Assembly: GCA_003168355.1 (NCBI GenBank)
Contig: PMSQ01000161.1
Span: 1 to 61,103 of the forward strand
DNA: 61,103 nucleotides
Origin: Acidobacteriaceae bacterium
Lineage (GTDB): Bacteria; Acidobacteriota; Terriglobia; Terriglobales; Acidobacteriaceae
Direction: 5' to 3'
A program made the position numbers and the translations under genes. Positions 9,066 through 16,652 of this stretch are shown one piece after another (position 1 is the first letter of the stretch; each line of letters begins with the position of its first letter). Below the pieces are notes generated by a model. The model had not been told where the DNA came from. It did not search any database and saw nothing but the letters and a program-made list of their open reading frames with translations.

Positions 9066-9626
9066 CTAGTTCTCGCCAACCCGATTTTCTGCAATCTTGT
9101 CGAAAATGTCTGCCAGGTTCCCGCTCGGTACGTCAGAAACGTCTACTCCGTAGATTTCACGAACCCTAGCATTGAGACTATCGTTTGTGTCGTCTCCGTG
9201 AAAATCCCAGAGGCTTGAATCATCTGAAATCCACGCCCATTCAAGCTGAAGAACACGCTTCGTAAAATCGGTGGCTAGTTCAGCGTGTCGTTCTACGCGG
9301 CTCCGCGAAGCAAATTCAATCGGTAACCCTTTGCCCGGTCGCGGCAGCCTCTGCTTCTTGGCCTTCCGATGCTCGAAATTCTTGCGAAGATCCGCAAGCG
9401 CTTCGAGCTTCGTTCTACCGCCGCCAAGCATTACAGGCCAATTAATGACGCTCGCAACCCATACGTAGGTTTTCGTTCGGGATGAACGATCGGATTCGCT
9501 TGCCTGCTGAAAACGAACCCAGATCGGATAGTCGTCAATCGCCCATTCACATTTGAGCAATGAAGCGACAAACTTCCAGGCTGCTTTGATTTGCCTTGGG
9601 ACCTCTCGGGCTTTCAGCATTCTCAT
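9066..9626 (-). CDS. Hypothetical protein with an apparent internal duplication
   Basis: I prefer the ATG ending at 9626 (186 residues). The frame stays open to a GTG at 9722, but the extra 32 residues look non-coding. Two halves share a similar segment: LLKCEWAIDDYPIWVRF in the first and VLQLEWAWISDDSSLWDFHG in the second. The middle part, GGGRTKLEALADLRKNFEHR, recalls HicB-like folds only loosely. Base composition is more AT-rich than its neighbours, hinting at acquisition. I recognise no family, and no partner gene is adjacent. Confidence 0.6.
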   Translation of the reverse strand: MRMLKAREVPRQIKAAWKFVASLLKCEWAIDDYPIWVRFQQASESDRSSRTKTYVWVASVINWPVMLGGGRTKLEALADLRKNFEHRKAKKQRLPRPGKGLPIEFASRSRVERHAELATDFTKRVLQLEWAWISDDSSLWDFHGDDTNDSLNARVREIYGVDVSDVPSGNLADIFDKIAENRVGEN

Positions 9627-9745
9627 CTTATTGCGGCCTTCAGGTCGTGGGATCAATGCATTTAACGATTTACGCGGTCGGGAATCCACCTGAGGACTTC
9701 GGCGTAAGGATCTACGATCCACATTGCGGGCGCAGACGCGCGGGT

Positions 9746-10291
9746 TCAGTTTAGCCGAGCATCTTCCCCGCCGATCGACTTGTGAAACAGTATCTCCCCG
9801 ATCAACAGCCCCGCCCCAACCACGATCGCACTATCCGCCAAATTGAAAACCGGCCACTGATACCGCTTCACATAAAACAGCAGAAAATCAACTACGCGCC
9901 CGCTGGTCAGACGATCCCAGAGATTTCCCATCGCTCCTCCCATAATCAGTGACAAGCCGATGCCGGTAACAACGTGAGCATGATGGTTTTTCCAGAGCAA
10001 GACCGAGACCACCGCCAATGCAATCACGGAAAACGCAATCAGCAAGCCAGTTTTCCAGTGCGCGGGCGAGTCGGCAAACAGGCTGAAAGCCGCTCCAGTG
10101 TTCTCGGTATGCGTAAGGCGAAAAAAGCCGGGAATGATCTGGACATGAGCATAAAGGCGGATGCGCTGCGCCACCAGATGCTTCGTCCAGCGGTCAAGCA
10201 GGACAACGACAACGGCAATCAGGAGATAAAAACCACGTGCAGAGTTCTTGGTCATCCGTAATTTCAGCAGCGAGTCTTGGCCTGCAAACAT
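9746..10291 (-). CDS. lspA: Lipoprotein signal peptidase (signal peptidase II)
   Basis: 181 residues (or 169 from Met13) with four membrane helices. The family signatures are intact: NTGAAFSLFAD, the first catalytic Asp126 in MGNLWDRL, and the second, Asp153, in FNLADSAIVVG. This inner-membrane aspartyl protease removes signal peptides from diacylglyceryl-modified prolipoproteins. It is divergent from the Nramp-like transporter gene, with no operon partner visible. Neither candidate start has a strong ribosome site. Confidence 0.96.
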   Translation of the reverse strand: MFAGQDSLLKLRMTKNSARGFYLLIAVVVVLLDRWTKHLVAQRIRLYAHVQIIPGFFRLTHTENTGAAFSLFADSPAHWKTGLLIAFSVIALAVVSVLLWKNHHAHVVTGIGLSLIMGGAMGNLWDRLTSGRVVDFLLFYVKRYQWPVFNLADSAIVVGAGLLIGEILFHKSIGGEDARLN

Positions 10292-10461
10292 CTTAAACTG
10301 TTTGCGGGTTCATTATTTTCTCCCTAATCTTTCATTTTCATCTATCCCAGGCACGGGCTTGCCATGTATTCTGATGCGGCCTTGAGCCGGACTGCGCCCC
10401 TGAAATGCAGAGCGCAGGCGGTCCCAGGTTGTGTCAATTCCTATGTCGGCGAAATGTGCGC

Positions 10462-11727
10462 ATGAAGCTTTTCAAACGCTGGAAAGGCCGGTCCCTGCTG
10501 TTCCTCGCGGTCGTAGGGCCGGGGATCATCACGGCGAACGTCGACAACGATGCCGGCGGCATCCTGACCTACTCCCAGGCCGGGGCGCAATACGGATTTC
10601 TTCTGTTATGGACCATGATCCCGATCACGCTGGCGCTGATCGTGGTGCAAGAGATGAGCGCCCGCATGGGCGCGGTAACCGGCAAGGGACTGAGCGATCT
10701 GATCCGCGAAGAGTTCGGGTTCCGCATCACTTTTCTTATGATGCTGGGAATTTTAGTCATCAACTTCGGCAACGTGATTACCGAATTCATCGGCATCGCC
10801 ACCAGCCTGGAATTGTTCGGCCTTTCGCGCTACGCGACCGTGCCGGTTTGCGCTGTCATTGTTTGGCTGATCGTGGTGAAAGGCCAGTACAAGAGCGTGG
10901 AGAAGGTGTTCCTGGTCGCGTCGTTCTTCTATATCACCTATCTTTTTGCCGGCGCGATGGCGCATCCGCTGTGGAAGGAAGCGGCGTTCGCGACAATCAA
11001 ACCACCAGCGCTGCATGCGTTTCGCGAGCAGGCGTATTTGTTTATGGTGATTGGCGTAGTGGGGACGACGATCGCTCCCTGGATGCAGTTCTATCTTCAG
11101 TCTTCCATTGTTGAAAAGGGCGTAACCCGGCGCGGGCTCAAGGCCTCGCGCTGGGACGTGATCACGGGCTGCATTTTTACGGATGTGGTGGCGTGGTTCA
11201 TCATCGTAGCCTGCGCCGCGACGTTGTATGTGCATGGATTCCGCGACATCAAGTATGCCGCGGACGCAGCCCAAGCCCTGAAACCCCTGGCGGGGCAGTA
11301 CGCCTACATCCTGTTTGCCGTGGGGCTGTTCAACGCATCACTTTTCGCAGCGTCGATTCTGCCGCTCTCCACTGCGTATACGGTGTGCGAAGGGCTAGGC
11401 TTTGAATCCGGCGTGGACATGAAGTTCAGCGACGCTCCATTCTTCTATTGGCTTTACACACTACTGATTGTGGCGGGCGGGACGCTTGTACTTTTGATCC
11501 CAGGAGAGAAGCTCGTGAAGATCGTCCTGTGGTCGCAGGTTCTGAACGGAATCGTGTTGCCGTTTGTATTGGTCTTCATGCTGCTGCTGATCAACAAGAA
11601 GGAATTGATGGGAGAGTATGTGAACACGCACCTGTTCAATGCTGTCGCGTGGGGAACAACCATCCTTGTGGCTGGGTTATCTGTGGCACTGGCCGTCGGG
11701 TATGTGACCGGGAAAGCAGGCGGCTAG
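10462..11727 (+). CDS. Nramp-family divalent metal transporter with altered metal-site motifs
   Basis: 421 residues from the preferred ATG (an in-frame ATG at 10405 would add 19 residues of poor coding character). About eleven hydrophobic helices and the conserved GPGIITA entry to helix 1 mark the Nramp superfamily. In canonical members helix 1 has DPGN and helix 6 has a Met-Pro-His motif. Here helix 1 reads DNDAGG (30-33 = DAGG) and helix 6 reads TIAPWMQF (205-208 = APWM), so the Asn and the metal-selective Met are both changed. Nramp-related magnesium transporters also lack that Met, so Mn/Fe specificity should not be assumed. Confidence 0.85.
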   Translation: MKLFKRWKGRSLLFLAVVGPGIITANVDNDAGGILTYSQAGAQYGFLLLWTMIPITLALIVVQEMSARMGAVTGKGLSDLIREEFGFRITFLMMLGILVINFGNVITEFIGIATSLELFGLSRYATVPVCAVIVWLIVVKGQYKSVEKVFLVASFFYITYLFAGAMAHPLWKEAAFATIKPPALHAFREQAYLFMVIGVVGTTIAPWMQFYLQSSIVEKGVTRRGLKASRWDVITGCIFTDVVAWFIIVACAATLYVHGFRDIKYAADAAQALKPLAGQYAYILFAVGLFNASLFAASILPLSTAYTVCEGLGFESGVDMKFSDAPFFYWLYTLLIVAGGTLVLLIPGEKLVKIVLWSQVLNGIVLPFVLVFMLLLINKKELMGEYVNTHLFNAVAWGTTILVAGLSVALAVGYVTGKAGG

Positions 11728-11751
11728 CTTGGATCGACGGGCAAACCCAGT

Positions 11752-12147
11752 TCATTCAAGCAATCGTCCTGCCGCCAAATCCTTCACCAACGAAGCATCC
11801 GCTTCCAGAAAATCATACGAGCCTAAGTCCTTGGGGGCCGACCACTGTAGATCGCGGAAGATGCGATTCTCAATTTCACCATCGTATTCGCGGACGATGA
11901 AGAACCGCAGCTCAACCATCGCGCCATTCGGATAGGTATGCCGCAGACGGGAGATCTCGTCGCCGATCCTGGCATGGATGCCTAATTCTTCTTCCAACTC
12001 CCGGCGCAGGGCATCGCGAGGCTGCTCGCCTTCTTCAATTTTTCCTCCGGGGAATTCCCACTTAAGCGGCATGGTCTGATGTCTGGTGCGCTGGCACACC
12101 AGCACCTTGCCCTTCTGTTCGATCACGGCGGCGACAACCTGTTTCAT
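11752..12147 (-). CDS. Nudix hydrolase, MutT-like
   Basis: 131 residues from the ATG ending at 12147 (a longer frame to 12207 looks non-coding). A perfect Nudix box is present: G-x5-E-x7-RE-L-x-EE-x-G-I, read in GGKIEEGEQPRDALRRELEE then ELGI. The small size and the MKQVVAAVIEQKGKVLVCQR opening match MutT, which hydrolyses 8-oxo-dGTP to keep oxidised guanine out of DNA. The exact substrate cannot be proven from sequence. The gene converges with the Nramp-like gene and ends the minus-strand gene run beginning at xdhC. Confidence 0.88.
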   Translation of the reverse strand: MKQVVAAVIEQKGKVLVCQRTRHQTMPLKWEFPGGKIEEGEQPRDALRRELEEELGIHARIGDEISRLRHTYPNGAMVELRFFIVREYDGEIENRIFRDLQWSAPKDLGSYDFLEADASLVKDLAAGRLLE

Positions 12148-12240
12148 GATCCGGATGTAGCAGTAGCATGCAGCACGCTGGCGAACGACTTCAGCACACG
12201 CGCCCAATCTCGGGCGCTCGCACCTTGCCCCATTCCACCG

Positions 12241-12723
12241 TCACCGAGACTTCTCCAGTTTTTTCCCCACCACTTCAGCGCAGTACTGGACCAGTATCTG
12301 GTCCTCGGTGCCGAATGCGGCGGAGAAGTGGCTATCGACATCGAGCTCGCCGGCTACCTGCCCTGCTACGAAGACCGGCACAACTATTTCGGACTTGGTC
12401 TCCAGGGAACAGGCGAGGTAGCGGGAATCTTTGCTGACATCGTCCACCACGATCGTCTTCCCGCTGGAGGCGGCAGCTCCACAAATGCCCTGGTTAAGCG
12501 GAATTCGCGTATGCGGAGTCATCGCTCCCATAAAAGCGCCCAGCACCAGCATGGGTGGGTGGGCGCCTGGTTCGAGCATGTAAAAGCCAACCCAGTTGTA
12601 CTTAAGCATGCGCTCATGCAAAAGCTTGCAGACACCTTGCATTAGATCCTTAGCCGTAGGTGCCGCTTGAGCGAGCGCCGTGACTTCGTTGCGAACTTCT
12701 TCAATTCTGGTAGTGACGGGCAT
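12241..12723 (-). CDS. GAF-domain free methionine-(R)-sulfoxide reductase-like protein
   Basis: 160 residues forming a single GAF domain. NWVGFYML, NQGICGAA with Cys81 and YLACSLETKSEIVVPV with Cys105 align with fRMsr (MsrC/YebR) enzymes, which reduce free methionine-R-sulfoxide; Cys105 would be the catalytic Cys. The third family Cys, ten residues before Cys81, is His71 here (GAMTPHTRI), so the redox relay differs from the three-Cys enzymes. It neighbours the MutT-like gene, which fits an oxidative-damage role. If inactive it would be a plain GAF sensor. Confidence 0.75.
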   Translation of the reverse strand: MPVTTRIEEVRNEVTALAQAAPTAKDLMQGVCKLLHERMLKYNWVGFYMLEPGAHPPMLVLGAFMGAMTPHTRIPLNQGICGAAASSGKTIVVDDVSKDSRYLACSLETKSEIVVPVFVAGQVAGELDVDSHFSAAFGTEDQILVQYCAEVVGKKLEKSR

Positions 12724-12738
12724 GAGCAGAATCTTAAC

Positions 12739-13578
12739 TCAGAGGGCGACATTCACGGCTGTGGAAGATGGAACCCCGGTAATCTGTCGGATTCCTTCTG
12801 CGCCGTCAAACCGTTCGGGATGGATGGCAAAAGCCAGTGCATCAAGTCCACGGAGAAGTGTGGGAGCGGGCGTGTTCAGGAGTTCATCTCGGACGCAGTA
12901 AACCCGGGAAGTACGAGCGGCGCGAGTTCCCTGCCAGTTCCGGTCGTGCACAACCTTCTCCAGTGGTACGCGGTCGCCCGCTCCGCACCACGCGGCAATC
13001 AAAATGTCAGGATCCATGCGGGCCACGTCTTCGGCGGAAATCTGCCGTCCCGGTGCGCCCAGAAACTCACCCCCGGCAGCTTCTACCAGTTCCGCGACCC
13101 AGGTTTGCGACGTAATCAGCGGCTTTCCCCATTCTTCGCAGAAGACTCTTGGGCGAGAGAGCCCCGCAGTCCCAGCACGGACCTGTTCGATTCGCCGCTG
13201 CATGTGGGCGATCACCGCTTCGCCGCGATCGCTCGCACCCACCGCCCCTGCGATGATCGCGATGTCGGTGTAAATGTCGGCAAGAGTTTTGGGAGCGAAC
13301 CCCAGAAAACGGCTTCCAGCCTTGAGTATTTCGACGACTGCTTTCTCCTGGTAAGGCACGGAGGCGATGACCAGGTCGGGCTGGGCGGCAATAATCTGTT
13401 CGGCGTTGGCCGTCCAGGAGTCGGCGAGAATGGTGTGCGGTTGCAACGTGACTTCTGGCACCACATCCGCGCAATACTTTGTGAAGGCGACCACCCGCCC
13501 CAGTTCGCCGATAGCCGCAAGAATGACGGTGGCGCTGGGTTGCAGGCATGCGATGCGGCGTGGGGTGGAGGAGGGCAT
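12739..13578 (-). CDS. Periplasmic-binding-protein-fold protein, cobalamin (BtuF) type, no signal peptide
   Basis: 279 residues with the two-lobe type III binding-protein pattern: RIACLQPSATVILAAIGELG, then DLVIASVPYQEKAVVEIL, the long connecting helix, and DPDILIAAWCGAG. This is the BtuF/FhuD-like family for vitamin B12 or siderophores. The N-terminus (MPSSTPRRIAC) has no export signal, and no permease or ATPase is adjacent. It may be cytosolic or use an unannotated start. Homologs of this shortened kind are commonly annotated cobalamin-binding protein. It lies 16 bp upstream of the fRMsr-like gene on the same strand. Confidence 0.82.
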   Translation of the reverse strand: MPSSTPRRIACLQPSATVILAAIGELGRVVAFTKYCADVVPEVTLQPHTILADSWTANAEQIIAAQPDLVIASVPYQEKAVVEILKAGSRFLGFAPKTLADIYTDIAIIAGAVGASDRGEAVIAHMQRRIEQVRAGTAGLSRPRVFCEEWGKPLITSQTWVAELVEAAGGEFLGAPGRQISAEDVARMDPDILIAAWCGAGDRVPLEKVVHDRNWQGTRAARTSRVYCVRDELLNTPAPTLLRGLDALAFAIHPERFDGAEGIRQITGVPSSTAVNVAL

Positions 13579-13588
13579 GAATCTTGAA

Positions 13589-13948
13589 TTACGGCCTGAT
13601 TCGGCTCAGCGCCGTCGAAAGGGCATCCAGGGACAACTGAGCGGCATGAGTTGAGGCTTGGGGTAGACCGCCCACGGCGGTGATCACGTCCTCGCGCCGC
13701 ACGTTCTGAGCTTCCTTTAGCGTCTTTCCCATGACCAACTCCGTGAGCGCCGAACCACATGCAATCGCCGCCACGCACCCCTTGGCCTTGAATTGCGCCT
13801 GCACGATTCGGCCGGCGCTGGCTTTCAGGGTCAGCCGCAACACGTCGCCGCAGGCGGGGTTTTCAATTTCCGCAGTGGCATCGGCGTTGGCAACTTCTCC
13901 AGCATTGCGCGGATTCTGAAAATGATCGAGTACCTGCGCGGAATACAT
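13589..13948 (-). CDS. IscU/NifU-N-like Fe-S scaffold protein lacking the third Cys ligand
   Basis: 119 residues from the ATG ending at 13948 (MYSAQVLDHFQNPRN). The longer frame overlaps the HAD gene and is not used. The IscU fold motifs are clear: NPACGD with Cys33 and GCVAAIA with Cys58. In IscU the third ligand follows a His (HC). Here the matching site is His101-Ala102 in STHAAQLSLDAL, and an extra Cys64 occurs in AIACGSALTE. It may bind cluster or metal differently. It sits 10 bp from the BtuF-like gene and 40 bp from the HAD gene, with no isc or suf genes nearby. Confidence 0.83.
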   Translation of the reverse strand: MYSAQVLDHFQNPRNAGEVANADATAEIENPACGDVLRLTLKASAGRIVQAQFKAKGCVAAIACGSALTELVMGKTLKEAQNVRREDVITAVGGLPQASTHAAQLSLDALSTALSRIRP

Positions 13949-13988
13949 GGACAGCCTAATTGTAAACGGCAGGCGCCCGGCGGCAAAC

Positions 13989-14735
13989 TCAACCACGCGG
14001 ATCAGTGCCTTCAGGAAAATAAATCCGCCAGCCACGTTCCCGGGCAGTGGACTCAAGGTCGGGATTGGGATTGACCGCAAAGGCATGTTTCGCCATTGCC
14101 AGCATTTCCGTATCCCATCGCGAATTGCCGAATGCGGCACCGATTTCCTTCTTAACGACCTCGCGCAACGCCTGCGGTTTGCCTGGGCCGGAGGGCACGC
14201 GGATCAGACGATCCGTTACGATGCCACCCTCGATTTCCACCGTGGCCGCAAGAATGCGGCTTTCGGGTATGCCAAAATACTTCATCCCGGCGCGGATCAC
14301 CCATTGGTTCGAAGAAGAAACCGCCCAGACCTCGCAACCGTTTTCCTGCAGACGGCGGACGAGTTCGCGCATCTCGGGAAAGATCTGCGCAACAAAAAGC
14401 TGGTCGAAGAAGCGAGTAGCGGCATCCATCATCTTCACATCTGAAACGCCTCGGTGCATGGTGACCATTTCGCCGCACATCGTGGTTTCATCGACCTCGC
14501 CGCGCTTATAACCGGCGTAGCGCTCTCGCAGCGACCGGCTAAGAATTCCGCGGCTGTGGCCATCGGGAAGGATATCGCCTTCTCTCAGCTCCCAGTCGAA
14601 AAAGCGCTCCCCGGCATCGCCGGACCACAGCGTGCCGTCGCAATCAAAGGCAGCGACACGCGGCGCAAGGCGCAGGATCGAGTCGAGAAATTCATTAGTG
14701 ACGGGAAGAACGGCTTTTGCCTCTGCGGCATCCAT
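13989..14735 (-). CDS. HAD-superfamily phosphatase, phosphoserine-phosphatase-like
   Basis: 248 residues. HAD motif I is FDCDGTLW (nucleophile and acid/base Asp), motif II is VSSSN, then a Lys in PGKPQAL, and motif IV is GNSRWDTEML. A cap of about 100 residues between motifs I and II places it in the SerB-like HAD-IB group. Possible substrates are phosphoserine or another small phosphomonoester. It is upstream of the IscU-like gene on the same strand. Confidence 0.83.
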   Translation of the reverse strand: MDAAEAKAVLPVTNEFLDSILRLAPRVAAFDCDGTLWSGDAGERFFDWELREGDILPDGHSRGILSRSLRERYAGYKRGEVDETTMCGEMVTMHRGVSDVKMMDAATRFFDQLFVAQIFPEMRELVRRLQENGCEVWAVSSSNQWVIRAGMKYFGIPESRILAATVEIEGGIVTDRLIRVPSGPGKPQALREVVKKEIGAAFGNSRWDTEMLAMAKHAFAVNPNPDLESTARERGWRIYFPEGTDPRG

Positions 14736-14791
14736 CTATCGACAATAGCGTGCTTCGAGGGAAGCGCGCAATGGCGTAAAAGAGCATTGCG

Positions 14792-14859
14792 GATTGATGA
14801 TTGCTGATTGAAAACCCAGGTTGGGTTGAGTTTCGGTTTTCAATCAGCAATCATCAATC
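14792..14859. repeat. Perfect 24-bp inverted repeat between mocA-like and HAD genes
   Basis: The arms 14792-14815 and 14836-14859 are exactly complementary, with a 20-nt loop. They are built from GATTGATGATTGCTGATTG-type units. There is no T-tract, so it is not a typical terminator. Related GATTG-rich text recurs at 15539-15570. Confidence 0.85.
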
Positions 14860-14874
14860 GACAATCATCAGTTC

Positions 14875-15510
14875 TCACGACGGGGATGCCAAAAGCCCCG
14901 CATAGTCCTGCGGAGTATTGATATTCAGAGCGACCAGAGGATCTTCCACAGGGACGTATCGGAGGTGCTCCTGGCATTCGTGCTCAATCTCGCGGGCGAT
15001 CGATGTGGCCGGACTCCGGAGAAACGCTTCCATCATTTCACGGCTCACCAGGTAGGGATGCCCGTGCTTTCCCGAAAACTCCGGCACGACCGCCCAGATA
15101 TTCTGATCGGTGGCTTCGAAAACGTCGCGCAGCGTTCGGATGGTCGTGGGGCTCGCCGGAGGACGGTCGACCAAAGTGACCATGGCGGCATCCCGTCCGC
15201 GGTTGAGCACTTCGTGCAGACCGATTTGCAATGAGCTGAACTGGCCGCGACTCGAATCTGGGTTGACGACAAGAGACGCCCCCTCAGCATAAATAATCGG
15301 TGCCAACGCCGGCTCATTCTTCCCGACGACAACCAGGACGAAATCGGTGGCCCGCAAGAGCGAGCGAATCGCTGCGGAGAGGAATGTGTCAGTGGAACGC
15401 CCTTCTCCGGTCGCCGCCGGGGGCCACGGAAGTAAGGCTTTATCCCTGCCCATGCGCGAAGAGTCGCCGGCTGCCAGGATTAAGCCGGCGAAGCTGGCAG
15501 CGCGGGTCAT
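14875..15510 (-). CDS. MobA/MocA-like nucleotidyltransferase (molybdenum cofactor)
   Basis: 211 residues from the ATG ending at 15510. The GLILAAGDSSRMGRDKALLPW signature of NTP-transfer enzymes is present (the LAAG.S.RMG.DK loop), followed by a Rossmann-like core with TLVDRPPASP as the metal-binding Asp region. The closest functional class is molybdenum cofactor cytidylyl- or guanylyltransferase. The next gene upstream is an XdhC homolog, which inserts modified cofactor into xanthine-dehydrogenase-type enzymes, so MocA-like activity fits best. The apoenzyme genes are not in this window. Confidence 0.83.
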   Translation of the reverse strand: MTRAASFAGLILAAGDSSRMGRDKALLPWPPAATGEGRSTDTFLSAAIRSLLRATDFVLVVVGKNEPALAPIIYAEGASLVVNPDSSRGQFSSLQIGLHEVLNRGRDAAMVTLVDRPPASPTTIRTLRDVFEATDQNIWAVVPEFSGKHGHPYLVSREMMEAFLRSPATSIAREIEHECQEHLRYVPVEDPLVALNINTPQDYAGLLASPS

Positions 15511-15684
15511 GCTGCGAAGATAGCAGGAATGCGGGAGAATTGTTGATTTTTGATTGCTGATTGTTGATTGGAGTAGAGAACATCGAACAAAGAGGCACTG
15601 AGGCATGCAGCAAGGCTGAGAGCAAATCCGGCTATTCAGGGGCGTCACTGGATGGATTTACAACCATCAATTAGAAATCACCAA

Positions 15685-16557
15685 TCATTCGTGCTCATCG
15701 AATGCCGCATCTGCCGCGTCTGGCGCATCGTCTGTTTCTGCGCGGGAGTCTTGCGAGCGGAACCAGCTCATGTGCGTCAGTCCAGCATCGGCATGCCGCC
15801 GGATCGCGATGAGCTCCGCTGTGATGGCCACCGCAATCTCCTCGGGCGTGATGGCCCCGATGTCGAGGCCGATGGGAGCGTGGACGCGGTCAAACAAATG
15901 CGCAGGCAGGCCTTCCTTCTGCAGCGCCTTGAAGATTTCAATCACCTTGCGCTTGGAGCCGATCATTCCAACGTAACGTGCACGCGTCTGCACTGCCCAG
16001 CGCAAAATGCGCATATCGTCGCGATGACCTCGAGTAACGATGACGATATAGGAGGTCTCGTTAGGGTCGAGCTTTTGGATGGCTTCGTCGAAGTCGAGCG
16101 CATGAACTTCGCGCGCAGCGGGAAATCGTTCCAAGGTCGCGTAAGAAGTGCGATCGTCCGTCACAATTGGGTCGAACCCGGCATTCGCCGCCACGCTACA
16201 AAGGTTCACAGCTACATGACCTGCACCGAATACATAAAGTAATGCTGGAGGTAATACAGGCTCCACGAAAACCTCGAGCGATCCGCCGCAAACCAAACCC
16301 GTGTCATACTTCGGATCCTGGTTCAGGTCGAAAGTGAGGGTCCGAGGTTTTTCCGATTCCATGACCTCACGGGCCGCCTGCCACACGTCAGCCTCGACGC
16401 ACCCGCCTCCGATCGTGCCAACGATTGAGCCGTCGTCCCGTACCAGCATTTTCGCAGTACGGAAGGAAGGGATCGAGCCGCGCACGTTGACGATGGTGGC
16501 GACTGCGCCGCGGCGTCCTTCGCGACGTAGCTGGACGATTTGCTCGTAGATGTCCAT
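15685..16557 (-). CDS. XdhC/CoxI-family molybdoenzyme maturation factor
   Basis: 290 residues. The N-terminal XdhC_CoxI domain has ATIVNVRGSIPSFRTAKMLV and GTIGGGCVEADVW. A central linker carries DTGLVCGGSLEVFVEP. The C-terminal Rossmann part starts LYVFGAGHVAVNLC and continues with ARYVGMIGSKRK. XdhC-type proteins bind Moco, protect it during sulfuration and hand it to xanthine dehydrogenase or aldehyde/CO dehydrogenase. It lies upstream of the mocA-like gene (174-bp gap), consistent with a shared Moco maturation role. Confidence 0.92.
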   Translation of the reverse strand: MDIYEQIVQLRREGRRGAVATIVNVRGSIPSFRTAKMLVRDDGSIVGTIGGGCVEADVWQAAREVMESEKPRTLTFDLNQDPKYDTGLVCGGSLEVFVEPVLPPALLYVFGAGHVAVNLCSVAANAGFDPIVTDDRTSYATLERFPAAREVHALDFDEAIQKLDPNETSYIVIVTRGHRDDMRILRWAVQTRARYVGMIGSKRKVIEIFKALQKEGLPAHLFDRVHAPIGLDIGAITPEEIAVAITAELIAIRRHADAGLTHMSWFRSQDSRAETDDAPDAADAAFDEHE

Positions 16558-16652
16558 GGGGCAGCGCTTGCAGGCTTGATTATCAGGCGCTTAACTGCAG
16601 GGAGTCAAACGACCGGTTTTGTGTTAGTTTCAGGCTTTTGGAGAACGCTCTT

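Noticed and set aside
10292..10461. Possible Mn (yybP-ykoY) riboswitch before the Nramp-like gene
   Set aside because: I could not find the conserved core or a convincing stem arrangement.
12667..13587. 306-residue frame opposite the BtuF-like gene
   Set aside because: The BtuF-like frame shows a real fold pattern; this one does not.
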